Origin: Desarmillaria ectypa
Lineage: Eukaryota; Basidiomycota; Agaricomycetes; Agaricales; Physalacriaceae
Reading direction: 5' to 3'
NCBI GenBank assembly: GCA_030407005.1
Contig: JAUDYN010000001.1
Location: forward strand, 1,736,001-1,800,000
DNA length: 64,000 nucleotides
The notes beneath the pieces are model-generated. The model had not been told where the DNA came from. It did no database searches and saw only the letters and a program-made list of their open reading frames with translations. Positions 47,391-57,537 of this stretch are shown one piece after another (positions within the stretch are counted from its first letter, which is position 1; the number at the start of each line of letters is the position of its first letter). The position numbers and the translations under genes are program-made.

Positions 47391-47470
47391 TTTGATCCCT
47401 TCACCTTCTTTTTCTCTTTCCTTTCTCCGGCTCCCTATCACGTTCTCTTTCTTCTCTTCATGCCCCAGTC
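47391..47470 (+). promoter_or_regulatory. pyrimidine-rich tract before the G alpha start
   Basis: Nearly pure CT sequence over 75-80 bases immediately before the ATG at 47471, similar to the tract before the Zn2Cys6 gene at 12411. Confidence 0.4.
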
Positions 47471-49779
47471 ATGTCCTCCCTCAAGTCCAGCATTTATCCA
47501 GAAGGCGATCCATTGGCTGTGGTCACCGCACCGCCTCCCGATGAATCACCGTCAGAGCGTGAAGAGCGCCTCTCCAGCGAAAAAGCCGCTCAGAAAAGGT
47601 CCGACGCTATAGACGAAGAAATTTCAAGGCAGCGCATCGCTGAAAAAAAGGCGCCAAAGGTGGTCAAGGTCCTGCTGCTAGGTGCGTACAACAGAGTTCA
47701 TGTATGATTTCATCGCCTGATTTGTGATCCCAGGGCAAAGTGAATCAGGTATTGCCCGTCTTCTCCATCACTGGTCCCATGGTGGAGACTAACACTTTGC
47801 CTCGCGAGGGAAATCCACGACGTTGAAAAGTACCTCGTTTTTTGCTCCGCTATCGCCTAACAGACCCTGACAGCCGCTTTGATCAGATTTTCAATTGATA
47901 AATTCCCCAAAGGTCCGCCGTACCCTTTAACTTTGACCCCCCCCCCCCACTAATAGTACTGACGTTCGTTAAGGCATTCCGTCAAGAACGTGCATCATGG
48001 CGGGCAGTGGTTCAGTTGAATGTCGCTCGTTCGATTCGCATTATCCTCGACATCATGAGTCAGGCCCACGCCCAACAGACTCAGAAGCAACATCCCGTTG
48101 CGTCTTCCAGCATGTCTTCCTTCGAGTCTCTGCAAAGACCCGATGTCGTCTATCCGACGCTCACTGCAGAACATTTAAAACTCAAAATGCGCTTGAAGCC
48201 TCTCCTCCAGGTCGAGGAGGCTCTCTTGCGGAGACTTTCGCCGGGAAACACCGTGGAATTCGAAGCAACCCAGCTCACCGTCCCTACATCACTCCCCTAC
48301 CCTGATCGAAATTACAAGGAACCTTCGGTGAACTCCGCCGTGCATTGGAAAGGCGCATTCGGCAGGCTGCTAACTCCGAATGAGCAGCGGACCAGCTTTG
48401 ACAGTGAACAAGGGATTGATTTCGATGACCCGAAGGATCCTGGGCTTGTTCTTCACAATTGCCGTGAGGATATGGTCCATCTATGGAACGATCCGACCGT
48501 CAAGGAGCTGCTAAAGGTGCATAAACTCAGATTGGAAGATTTATCCGGCTTGTGAGTCGTTTTCAACCGGCATATTCATCTCTCATGTGTGTCTAGTTTC
48601 TTAGATTCACTGGACCGCGTTACTGCTTTAAAATATATCCCCTCAGACGGTAGGTCACCTTTTTCGTCCGATAGTCGCTCTAGTCTAAAGACACATCTCG
48701 GTAGACGATATACTGCGAGCACGAATAAAAACTCTAGGTAGATAGATACCCTCGATTGATCACCAGAACACCGTTGCTGATTGTGTTCCGTCAGGTGTCT
48801 CTGAACATCGTTTCAGGCTGAAAGCAGGTATGTTGGCTTCTTCCTATCGATCAACCGAAGGCCAACGTTCGAACATACACAGGCAATATGGTCAGTCACG
48901 ATTGGAGGGTCTTTGATGTAGGAGGAGCTCGATCTTTAGTTCGTAAGCTTCTCGTGTGAAGAAAGACATGACTGACGACTGCATTATGTTTTAGCGAGGT
49001 GGGGGACCCCAAGTGTCATCGTGTTAAGGCTCCTACTGACAGCTAGTAGCCGCGTGGGCACCCTATTTCGATGATATTGACGCGATCATCTTCCTAGCGC
49101 CTCTTAGTTGTTTCGACCAGGTTCTTGCAGAAGATTCGTCGGTGAATAGATTGGTGCGTCACACTAGCTATAGAATAAATGGAGATAATTACATGGCTCG
49201 CTTGCTCTCAGGAGGATTCCATGTCCCTTTGGAAGTCCATCGTGTCGAACCAGCTTTTGAAAAACACAGACCTCATACTATTCCTGAACAAATGTGACAT
49301 TCTGAAAGCGAAACTAGAGTCGGGAATCAGGTTTGGTACTTGGGTGATATCGTATGGCGATCGGCCTAATACATTCGAGGGCGCCGCAAATTGTGAGTGA
49401 CCTTAATAGTCATTGCTCTTGCCAACGATTAACGGGTATAATCAGATATGAAGAAGAAATTTGGTTCGCGTAACTGGCTTTTAGGCTTTCCGCTTCCTCT
49501 GATGCGTTTTCTAGCTGGTAGCTTCAAGACTAATTCCCCAGAGCCCAGGCCTTTTTATTGTCATTTTACTTCAGTCACTGTACGTATCTTCGGTGTTCTG
49601 CACGGCGTTGCTTTAACGGCGTTCACTTTCCGATTTATAGGATGTGAAATCGACGACACATATACTAGAGAATGGTACGTTTGTTAACGAAAGTATTTGC
49701 GATCTGTTTCTTATGGTTGTATCCTGCAGTGAAGGACACTGTCGTGCGGAAAAATCTACAAGATAGTAATATGGTTTAG
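47471..49779 (+). CDS. diverged heterotrimeric G-protein alpha subunit
   Basis: The P-loop is intact and assembled over two introns (LLLGQSESGKSTTLK). NKCDIL (base-binding NKxD), AAWAPYFDDIDAIIFLAPLS, YGDRPNTFE and the C-terminal TVVRKNLQDSNMV place it in the G alpha family. Several features are unlike signalling-type alphas: it starts MSSLKSSIYPEGDPLAVV without the Met-Gly-Cys lipid site; the helical domain has an insert of about 100 residues (from VASSSMSSFESLQR through DFDDPKDPG); switch I reads RIKTLGV where RxxTTGI is usual; and the switch II motif is DVGGAR, with Ala (codon 48927-48929) instead of the catalytic Gln. FTSVTD replaces FTCATD. I recall similar DVGGAR alphas in other Agaricomycetes. 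At least ten introns; the exon between 48936 and 49054 is uncertain. Confidence 0.85.
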
Positions 49780-50993
49780 TAAACCGTCTACTATACCCGC
49801 TGATATCTAGCAGGTCTATTATGACTCCCCCGTATCTCTTGGATGTTTCGTTGCCATGACTTACTACTTCCTCTTCATCTCATTGTCATGTACGTCTGTG
49901 TATTTATGTAAATATGTATGTACCCATAGGCACAAGCTATCACGGCATCAATACCCCTTGCATAATGTCAGGTCCGTCTGGGAATAGGATCGCCTACATC
50001 CTTCCAGGGAAAGCGCATCCACGAAATCGAAATTCCATGAACGATACGTAGCCGGCCAATTGTCACCGCGCCGTCAAGTAGGAATGTCATGCATACTCAA
50101 TGACTGACGTCGCCTGTTCCCCTGTCCATCAAAGATGATCTGGAATCCTGGATGTTAAATGCGGCATTGAGCGTGTTTCGATATTCCACTCATTTCGTGA
50201 TGCATCTTCTTCATTACGGTATGGATAGTATGGGGAAGGAGGCCAGGGACATGGAGCGCTGGCGTCCATCGGCAGGCAGTAGACATCTGGATCTCGGTAA
50301 GGGTCTTCATCAGTCACAGGTGCAAGGTAATGAGGAATCCGCGGGGGTTTTATGATGAAGCTGATGGATGGAAATACGTTTACGCGTGCAGGACATGTTT
50401 AAGTGTTTGTTGTTTCCAATGACATTCCTGGCGCGCCAGTGCAACAGAAGATGTAAGTCTATGGGTCATAGGGTTGATAACGACTCTTAAAGATGAAAGC
50501 AACGTCTGGTTCGGGAAAGGCTCTTGAGCAGCTGAATAAGAAATACTGATGGCCATCATTGAGAAATGGAGCCTGATATTAATGAACACAAGACGGGAGA
50601 ACGATTGTTCCACTCTCCATATGCAGTATGTTCTCTGTTACCAACCGTGTACAAGATATAAGATGGGTAAGGTTGTGGGAACCTGCGAAATGAGCTCTCA
50701 GGCAGGACCCAGACCCAAGGTAGCAGGACTTATTGATGACCGCTGTCGACACCTTGAAATTTTATTTAAAAAGGTAGTCGATGTTTACAACAAAGATAGA
50801 AAATGAACAATTGCAAGGTGATGTCTGTAGGTCTTCACGTTCTATAATAGCTTGGGTTGCTTGGTCGTGAGCTCAGCTTGGGGTTGATTAGAGAGTAGTG
50901 AGAATTGGACTTGGTAGTACAGTTAGTTACCTGTATCCGTGCCTGAAGTTACTGCGTCGTGTAATGATACGATGAGTGGCGGTGTATTTCTTT
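49780..50993. other. intergenic region, no supported gene
   Basis: About 1.2 kb. Short open frames on both strands (for example minus 50129-50317, Pro/Tyr/Asp-rich, and plus 50549-50806) could be exons of an unrecognised gene, but no consistent splice model with a start codon could be made. Confidence 0.35.
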
Positions 50994-51928
50994 ATGTCCC
51001 TTTTCGCCAATTTCAGTTGTCTCGATGAGCTCATCCAGGTCGTCTACCAAGACGTCAACCGATTTATCGTACTCTCCAACGTGTCCAGTAGTGAATGGAA
51101 AATTCACCTCGGTTTAACAGACGAAGGAAGATGGTGGCACGGGCGGTGGCAAGAGGCGGACGTCACGAAACTGGTGGTCAGTCGTTCTTCGAGATGAAGT
51201 CGTTTACTTATTGGCCGATCTACAGGGCTCTAATCCATCGGATTTCTTGCTTGAGACGTTCGCAGAGAAACTAGCGAATTGTATCCTTAAGGGTGACCAA
51301 TATATTACCAATTTCGACGAGGGCAAAGACATCAGTGTAAGTTCCAGTCATCTTTGCCTACTTAATGACTGACGCACCCTTAGTTTACACTTGCACCAGC
51401 TTCCAAGAAGCCCATGAATATTTCTCTGGAGGAGATGGACTCCGAAGAATCGGCGATATACACATGTCGTGTGTTGCTGGATGTGTGGCGTCGTCTATCC
51501 TTTCGCCGTGGTTCTGACTCTCATGATCTCTAAGGTTGCTCTACAGGCGCAGAAGAGGAAATGCCACCTTCATCCCGATGGCCTTGACTTTATTTCGGCG
51601 CAGTCACCTGATCCTTCGAGCAGTACGACTCGGACACCCTCCAAGCCCAAGCCAGTGCCGAGCCCTGCTAGTCGCAAAGAGGAAGAGGTCAGTGAGCCCA
51701 AGGCAGGATCTTCAAACGACAAGAAACGGAAGGAGGCTGAGCTGGTCAAACCTGAATCCAGTAAGCTCCAATGAGCGGCTAACTGTTCGATGAACTAACA
51801 CAAGCGTTGCAGAGAAAGCGTTTTCACCTCGACCTTTGAAGCTGAAGGGTGCGTCGCTTGCGAATCCCACTAGGAAAGCTCGTTGGTACCAGCCGGCTGA
51901 GTTTGCCAGTGACGACGGTGAAGAGTGA
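50994..51928 (+). CDS. possible XRCC4/XLF/PAXX-fold protein
   Basis: About 260 residues in about four exons. The N-terminal part reads MSLFANFSCLDELIQVVYQD, then SSEWKIHLGLTDEGRWWHGR; next exon LLETFAEKLANCILKGDQYI and DISFTLAPASKKPMNISLEE. Beta strands ending in a Trp-rich strand, then an amphipathic helix, then two more strands, is the layout of the XRCC4-superfamily head. The rest is a Lys/Ser/Pro-rich linker (SRKEEEVSEPKAGSSNDKKR) and a conserved-looking end, LKGASLANPTRKARWYQPAE, FASDDGEE, that recalls the short Ku-binding tails of PAXX and XLF. The ATG 50994 is chosen because the longer frame begins with GTG. The assignment is by pattern only and may be wrong. Confidence 0.4.
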
Positions 51929-52325
51929 GATTGAAGGCGTGTCCCTTCGTAAAGGAATGGATACCATCTCGGACTCTTGTAATCTACATAAAATTGTGTC
52001 TACCATACCTTCAGTCCGGCGGAATATATTTTGTTCGCCGTCTTAGTGTGCGCTTCAAGTTCGCATCTCGGCTTGGTCTCGGTAGCAATTCGAGACGTAC
52101 AGCAGCAGTAACATACACAGCTTCTGCACCTTGCTCCACAACGCCGCCATGCATTTGCCTTCATCGTCAGACGAACAGGAAAGGTAACACTGGGAAAATA
52201 TCTGCATGACTTCGATACTTATGGATTCCCTAGGCCTGTCATTCATATCAGTGTGTCTTACTCGCTGAGCACCTCTTCCTGTCTTTAACATCTCGTCAGT
52301 TCGCGATGCTCGAGGCCGTACAAAT
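51929..52325. other. intergenic, no gene seen
   Basis: About 400 bp between two genes on the same strand; it should carry the 3' UTR of one and the promoter of the other. No distinct motif found. Confidence 0.3.
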
Positions 52326-52982
52326 ATGTCTGGTCCAACCGAAATACTCGATAATGTCCAAGAACCCATCGATCCTACTCAGGACTATGCGATAGGCCGC
52401 TGCCCAACGCCTGCCCTCGAACTAGCTCTTCTTCTTTCTTCGGTGTCCGATGTAGACCCGCCCAGCCATTATGAATATATTGAACTCTGGCGTTCTATCC
52501 TCATCCATTTCTTCCCTGGACACACGATTATGTCTGATTGGGAGATTCCCTTCTCTTCCGACTATCACCAGTACAACGATGAAGGGAATTCTTCCGGCTG
52601 CCAGACTGTTTCCTTAGTCGTGTTCCCCCTTGGCCGGGCGCAGCCCCTTGTATTGGTGCAGGTATATTCCCAAGCGGACTTTGACAATCCTCACTTGCGA
52701 GACGCTGCTGCCTTGGAATCTTCCCAGCTTTTTGATTATCTTGCTCCATACAGCGAGTACACACAGATCATGGTGATTGCTGCGATGGGCATGGGCTGGA
52801 GAGCTATCAAGAGAAGCGTATTCCTCTCGAGCGACGAGGCGGAGAGTGCTTGGTTGAACACGTCGCACCACAGGGCGGAATCTACCTGTGAATGGATGCA
52901 CAACGTTGTTAGCCAGGTCAGCTGGGAGGTACTAGAGGAGTTGGTTGCTTCTGTAAAGAGCTCGTCGTGTGAGTGGATTTAG
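52326..52982 (+). CDS. intronless hypothetical protein, 218 residues
   Basis: A single uninterrupted frame from ATG 52326 to TAG 52982, unusual in this intron-rich neighbourhood. Stretches such as TPALELALLLSSVSDVDPPS, TVSLVVFPLGRAQPLVLVQV, QIMVIAAMGMGWRAIKRSVF and WEVLEELVASVKSSS alternate strand and helix, suggesting a globular domain; the phrase about use of a value and then DYLAPYSEY recalls the restriction-endonuclease-like fungal orphan proteins common in Agaricomycetes, but I see no catalytic signature. No signal peptide or membrane span. Function unknown. Confidence 0.6.
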   Translation: MSGPTEILDNVQEPIDPTQDYAIGRCPTPALELALLLSSVSDVDPPSHYEYIELWRSILIHFFPGHTIMSDWEIPFSSDYHQYNDEGNSSGCQTVSLVVFPLGRAQPLVLVQVYSQADFDNPHLRDAAALESSQLFDYLAPYSEYTQIMVIAAMGMGWRAIKRSVFLSSDEAESAWLNTSHHRAESTCEWMHNVVSQVSWEVLEELVASVKSSSCEWI

Positions 52983-53317
52983 TTTCAGGCTCTTGAAGGG
53001 GGAATTATTGCAAAAAGCCGTGACATGGACGCTGTATTTGTATCCTACTTGTATCTCATCATCTACATTTTTTGCACTGTGTCCGCTATTGCTTCGGAAG
53101 TCGGACCGGTCAGCATCGCGCCATCTCGCGGCTGTGTGAGCATCTGACCGCCATCACTTCTCGGTTTGTAAGTATATCAATGCGAAGCAGGTCATCCAGT
53201 CATTCTTCCTCAAGTTCTTCTGCCAGCTCGAACGTGGATTCCACGCATCGTCGCTTCCTGTCTCGTCAGGCTGTCCATAGCATCGGCGCCGCAGTCGTCA
53301 CTCAAGTTCTTGCCAGA
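52983..53317. other. upstream region of the dipeptidase gene
   Basis: About 335 bp. An open frame covers part of it (Ser-rich) and includes an ATG at about 53180 that would extend the dipeptidase N-terminus by about 46 residues; the downstream ATG is preferred, so this stretch is regarded as promoter and leader. Confidence 0.35.
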
Positions 53318-55384
53318 ATGTCGTCCTCCCCCGTCAAGCAACACGAGGATCCTGAGCTTCCTGGGCCCTACATTACTGAGTCTACATCTCTTCTTAATTC
53401 GAAGCAGGAGACTCCATGCGAGGCAGACCCGAGAACACGAGGTGCAGTATGGTCTGCCTTGACCGCGCTCATGGTCGCAGCCTTGGTAGTCTTGTTGTTC
53501 TTCCAGGATTCTCTTCCAGATGGCTTCGCGCCATGGCTAGGCACTCTCCCCAAAGACCCGCTGCTTGCTGCCCTAAAGGTCCTGGAAAAGGCACCCGTTA
53601 TTGTGAGTCACATCGGTTCTCCACATCACACCCATCTGAAACCATGCCAAGGATGGGCACATCGGTTGGTGATAATGCTACTGTTCCATTTTCATTAATT
53701 TTATAAACTTTTCCCCAAGACCTTCCGTGGCTCGTACGCATGGAATACGCGAACAATATCTCTGCTGTCGATCTTGAATCCACGATGCCCGGCCATGTGG
53801 ATATTCCCAGACTTCGCCAAGGCAAAGTCGGGGGTTTCTTCTGGTTGGGATTTCCCATTCTTCTTTCAAGACGTCAAGCTCAACCCTTGGGCACAGGTCG
53901 GTATTTGTTGACTGTGCTGATCCGGAAGTCGAGGGTCCCGAATTCTTGTTTGCCTCATGGAAAGTCAGGTCTGAGGATCTTTTTATTATTGCACTGCAGG
54001 GTACCCAAATGAGCATTCTTTCTCATTTGCAGGGATACCCTAGAGCAAATTGACTCCGCAAGAATGTCGATCGAGAAATATTCTGATGTATATTTTCTTC
54101 TTTCAGAAGACAAAGGAACAACGACTCAGGTGTTCGTTTGCAGACATTTCAGCTCGCTCTTGGTTCATCAGAAATCAAATCTGCCATAACCAAAGGCAAA
54201 ATTGCAAGCCTTATCGGTGTTGAAGGGTACGTCCTATCCCCATTCAAGTGCCTATGATGTTGCGCTAGTCCTAGTATGCGTCATCGTTTGTTCCAGCGAA
54301 TCGTGTATTCTTCCCGTCCACGATGCCTATTACATCTTTATTTTCTTTCTGATGTCAGTCACTGACGCTGTTAAAGTGGACATCAACTAGGAAACTCAAT
54401 CGCTGTTCTTCGGCAATATCATTCTCTAGGCGTTCGATATATGACTTTGACCCATGTCTGCCATAACGCTTTCGCGGACTCTTGCGGATTCTATCCCGGA
54501 AAGAAGCCACTGCATGGTGGTCTCAGGTATAGCTCGTTCAAATTTCTACTCCATGGGCTTCCTATGACTTGCGTCATCACCCTACAGTACCCTGGGATAT
54601 GCCCTCATTGATGAAATGAACCGTCTCGGCGTATTAGTGGATCTTTCACATACTTCGGACGCGACCGCGGCCCAGGCTTTGAACTACTCCAAGGCACCCG
54701 TGATATGGTCTCATTCGTCATCGAGAGCTGTATACGATCATGTTAGAAACATCCCCGACGATGTGTTGAAATTAGTCGGTACTGGGGAAGGACAAAGCGA
54801 TGCTGTTATCATGGTTAGTAGGGTCCCCTCCTTTAGCGCAGTGGCGCTGCTAATCGTGTTACTTTTCATAAATCTGCCTGTCTAATTGTCTGATCTATTC
54901 TTTCTCCAATTGGTTTAGGTAAACTTTGCGCCCAATTTCGTAGCAGGCCCTGGCCAGGCAACCTTACAAGCTGTGGCTAATCACGTTGAGCATATCGCAA
55001 GTATTACGGGAAAGCAACAGTACGTTTCGTCGTCCCTGAAAAACGTGATATTCATAATTGTTTCTTCCTCCAAGTGTTGGCATAGGAAGTGATTTCGATG
55101 GTATCGGAAGTACTCCCGCAGGGTTGGAGGACGTGTCAAGATACCCTGCATTGGTGAAGTTCATTTGACTGCACCACTGGCCAAAAAATTCTGATGGTGG
55201 ACGGCTATAGGTAGCGGAATTGTATCGGAGAGGTTGGAATAAGTACGAACTTGCAGGGTTTACGGGGGGTAATCTACTGCGGATTTTCGAAGGCGCGGAG
55301 CAGGTGTCGAACCAGTTGAAAGACTCGGGCATGTCTCCCGTGTACGATATCTATGATAAGAGGAAAGATATACCTGGCAGGTAG
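53318..55384 (+). CDS. membrane dipeptidase, peptidase family M19
   Basis: Zinc-dependent dipeptidase. [20 protein letters not shown] starts a short cytosolic part, followed by one signal-anchor helix ([20 protein letters not shown]), so a type II membrane enzyme facing outside or the lumen. The catalytic domain has VIDGHIDLPWLVR (zinc ligands His and Asp), SLIGVEGGHQLGNS (bridging Glu), [15 protein letters not shown] (His), [14 protein letters not shown] (His) and [10 protein letters not shown] (Asp): all metal ligands are present. The HxD motif is coded by a 13-nt microexon (53652-53664) between introns of 49 and 55 nt. Later exons read [20 protein letters not shown] and [20 protein letters not shown]. 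It ends [13 protein letters not shown] 55382-55384. Ten or so introns. Confidence 0.92.
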
Positions 55385-56109
55385 TCCTGCGTTATTCTAC
55401 TACTAATGAAATGCATTGGACAGAATAACTCCACGTCTCCGATCCATCTCATGTTCTCATCAGATCTTGGTGATGGGGAAATCTTGGTCATTTCCATGAA
55501 CGATCACGGAGACAGGTCTCTAAAGTCAATTACATTGTGCGCTGGCTTTCCGAACCAGACGCAGAGAAGACATGAGGCTCTAGGTCGCGTGTAATTTCTC
55601 CCATGACCTGATGGACAGCCTTCATCATGGCCGTGGCCATTGAGTAGGATGGGAGGTCTGATCAACACCTTTTGATGTTGGTCGTCGGTGTCTGGAAAAG
55701 CGGTACTTTATTAGGCCGGGTACCATGTCTCAGAGGCCTCTAGGCTAAAACGGAATAAAGTGGTCAAGGCAACAGGACAAGGCAAGCACCCTGGGTTTAT
55801 GATGATGGAATGATGGCGATAGCTTTTTAATGAGAAATTCAAAACAAAGGCCGACCAACTTGTTCTCACTTTCTTTTTTTCATTGGCCAGGCGCCGATAC
55901 CATACATTACATTGGTTAGTCTTTTTTCTGACCTGAACTTATCCATGCTCATGTGCTTCTCTGTTTTTTCAGACGTCTCAGTGATCATCGCGAAACATTC
56001 GGACACTTTGCTCACTGCCGAAGTGGGACTTTCGTATGTCAATCAAAATCTTTGAGTGTTTGACGTTTACATTGAATGCCTTTATCTGTTGTCGTCATCA
56101 GTTCTAATA
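55385..56109. other. intergenic, no supported gene
   Basis: About 725 bp between the dipeptidase and the next plus-strand gene; a short frame at 55406-55594 is not convincing. Presumably the 3' UTR, then the promoter and leader of the single-span gene, possibly with a leader intron. Confidence 0.3.
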
Positions 56110-56964
56110 ATGTCTACAAGCATCCCTCATTTGTCATTTTTCACCGCGTCCACCACTTCCGTGGCTTCGGGAAGCGAGTCAAATGGTTCTTTAACGGTGG
56201 CTATTGTGACGGGCGTAGTGGGAGGTGTATCCACATGTGTTGTAATCGGATTGGTGGTTTATCTGCTCGTTCAAAAACAAAGACAAAGGAAAGGACTCCG
56301 ACAGCCGGGCTATGACACAGAAAAAGGACCAGCGATCACAAAAAATATACCACAGCTTCCGGTAGCGTATCGCAGCAAAGGAGAATTCTCCTCTTGGTCC
56401 ACCGAATGCCTTCAACCAGAGCGTCCCGCGATTAAGGTGATTACCGAGCTTTCAATTGGCAAATCTCTCCCCAAGTCACCTAGCAAGCCTACAATGCCCA
56501 AGTGGAAACTGAAACGAGTACCCGTGCCGCGACTCTCGCGTCTTCCGCCTTCTCCCATGCTGAGTCAAGCTCGCTCTCGCCTGTCCTTTTCGCGATCGAG
56601 CAGATCGAGCAGTCACCGAACTACGAATATAGACACAGTACCCCCGGTTCCAGTTCTTCCTTCTCCCTCGCTACCCCCTACCCCCGTACCGTCCGTACTA
56701 GTGTCGGTACCAGCTGGTGCATCTTCGCTTATCAATCCTTTATCCTCTTCGGCTTTCTCCACACCGTCAGTCGCCACTCCCCTACGCTCGCTTCCACCTA
56801 CCACACTCGTCATCCCAACGTCAGCCTTCCCAGATCCAGACGTCCCGTCATCAGCGGTTTCCCCACTGTACACTCTTTCGCTTGCGTTTCCATCACCATC
56901 AATATTCTCGTCACCAGTTGGAACTGTGCCATCTGTTAATCAATCCTACCGTATCTTAAGATGA
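56110..56964 (+). CDS. single-pass membrane protein, Ser/Pro-rich tail
   Basis: Intronless frame of 284 codons from ATG 56110. A Ser/Thr-rich N-terminus of about 30 residues (likely O-glycosylated, outside) is followed by one membrane helix (IVTGVVGGVSTCVVIGLVVY) and a basic stop-transfer patch (QKQRQRKGLR). The rest is basic and then extremely Ser/Pro/Val-rich (SLPPTPVPSVLVSVPAG), probably disordered. This layout, common in basidiomycete genomes, resembles sensor- or mucin-like surface proteins such as the Wsc/Mid2 type, but there is no cysteine domain and no family can be named. Confidence 0.6.
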   Translation: MSTSIPHLSFFTASTTSVASGSESNGSLTVAIVTGVVGGVSTCVVIGLVVYLLVQKQRQRKGLRQPGYDTEKGPAITKNIPQLPVAYRSKGEFSSWSTECLQPERPAIKVITELSIGKSLPKSPSKPTMPKWKLKRVPVPRLSRLPPSPMLSQARSRLSFSRSSRSSSHRTTNIDTVPPVPVLPSPSLPPTPVPSVLVSVPAGASSLINPLSSSAFSTPSVATPLRSLPPTTLVIPTSAFPDPDVPSSAVSPLYTLSLAFPSPSIFSSPVGTVPSVNQSYRILR

Positions 56965-57537
56965 CGCCTTTTCTCCGGTTCTCGTCATCCCTTATCATTG
57001 CGTCGCGTGGATGTCTTGTAGTAGGTAGACGGGACCGATGACAATGGACTCTTATTATATATCGCTTCATTAAATTATTGTGTTAACTTATAAACGGTTC
57101 TCATGCTAGCATTTACCGTAAAAATCTGTAACTAAAGCTTAGTCTGCTAAATGAATAGCCGCAGTTGCGGCTAGACCCTCCCTAGTGTGGCCGCGGTACG
57201 ATGGCCCTGCCGCGGGTGACTCAAGACCATCTAGCGATCAGCGCAAAATGAAGATGTCTACCAGCGGGTATTGGACAGACTGAAGTCTGGAGCAAGCTTG
57301 AAAGCAAACGAACGAACCTACGAGCCTTAGTCCGGACCCGCCTGAAAATCCCCGATCACCCTGATCGGCACGACTCATTTCAATACATCGTGAAAGACGC
57401 CAGTTCAGCAGACAGCTAGTTCAAACAGGTTACAGCGAAGAGAGAAGACCGTTATGGAACAAAAACGGTGTCAGCTGGCGTTTATGATGGAAGCGTACAT
57501 ATGCTCATGACATCAGCCGGGAAGGTTTCCTTCATCA
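56965..57537. other. convergent 3' region with small inverted repeat
   Basis: About 570 bp between the 3' ends of the single-span gene (+) and UCH37 (-). It contains the short inverted repeat TAGCCGCAGTTGCGGCTA at about 57156-57173 and a GC-rich segment with CCGCGG words (57188-57220). No gene or RNA I can name. Confidence 0.35.

Noticed and set aside
57156..57173. Short inverted repeat TAGCCGCAGTTGCGGCTA as a terminator or RNA gene
   Set aside because: An 8-bp stem in a convergent 3' region of a eukaryote is likely by chance; no further structure supports an RNA gene.
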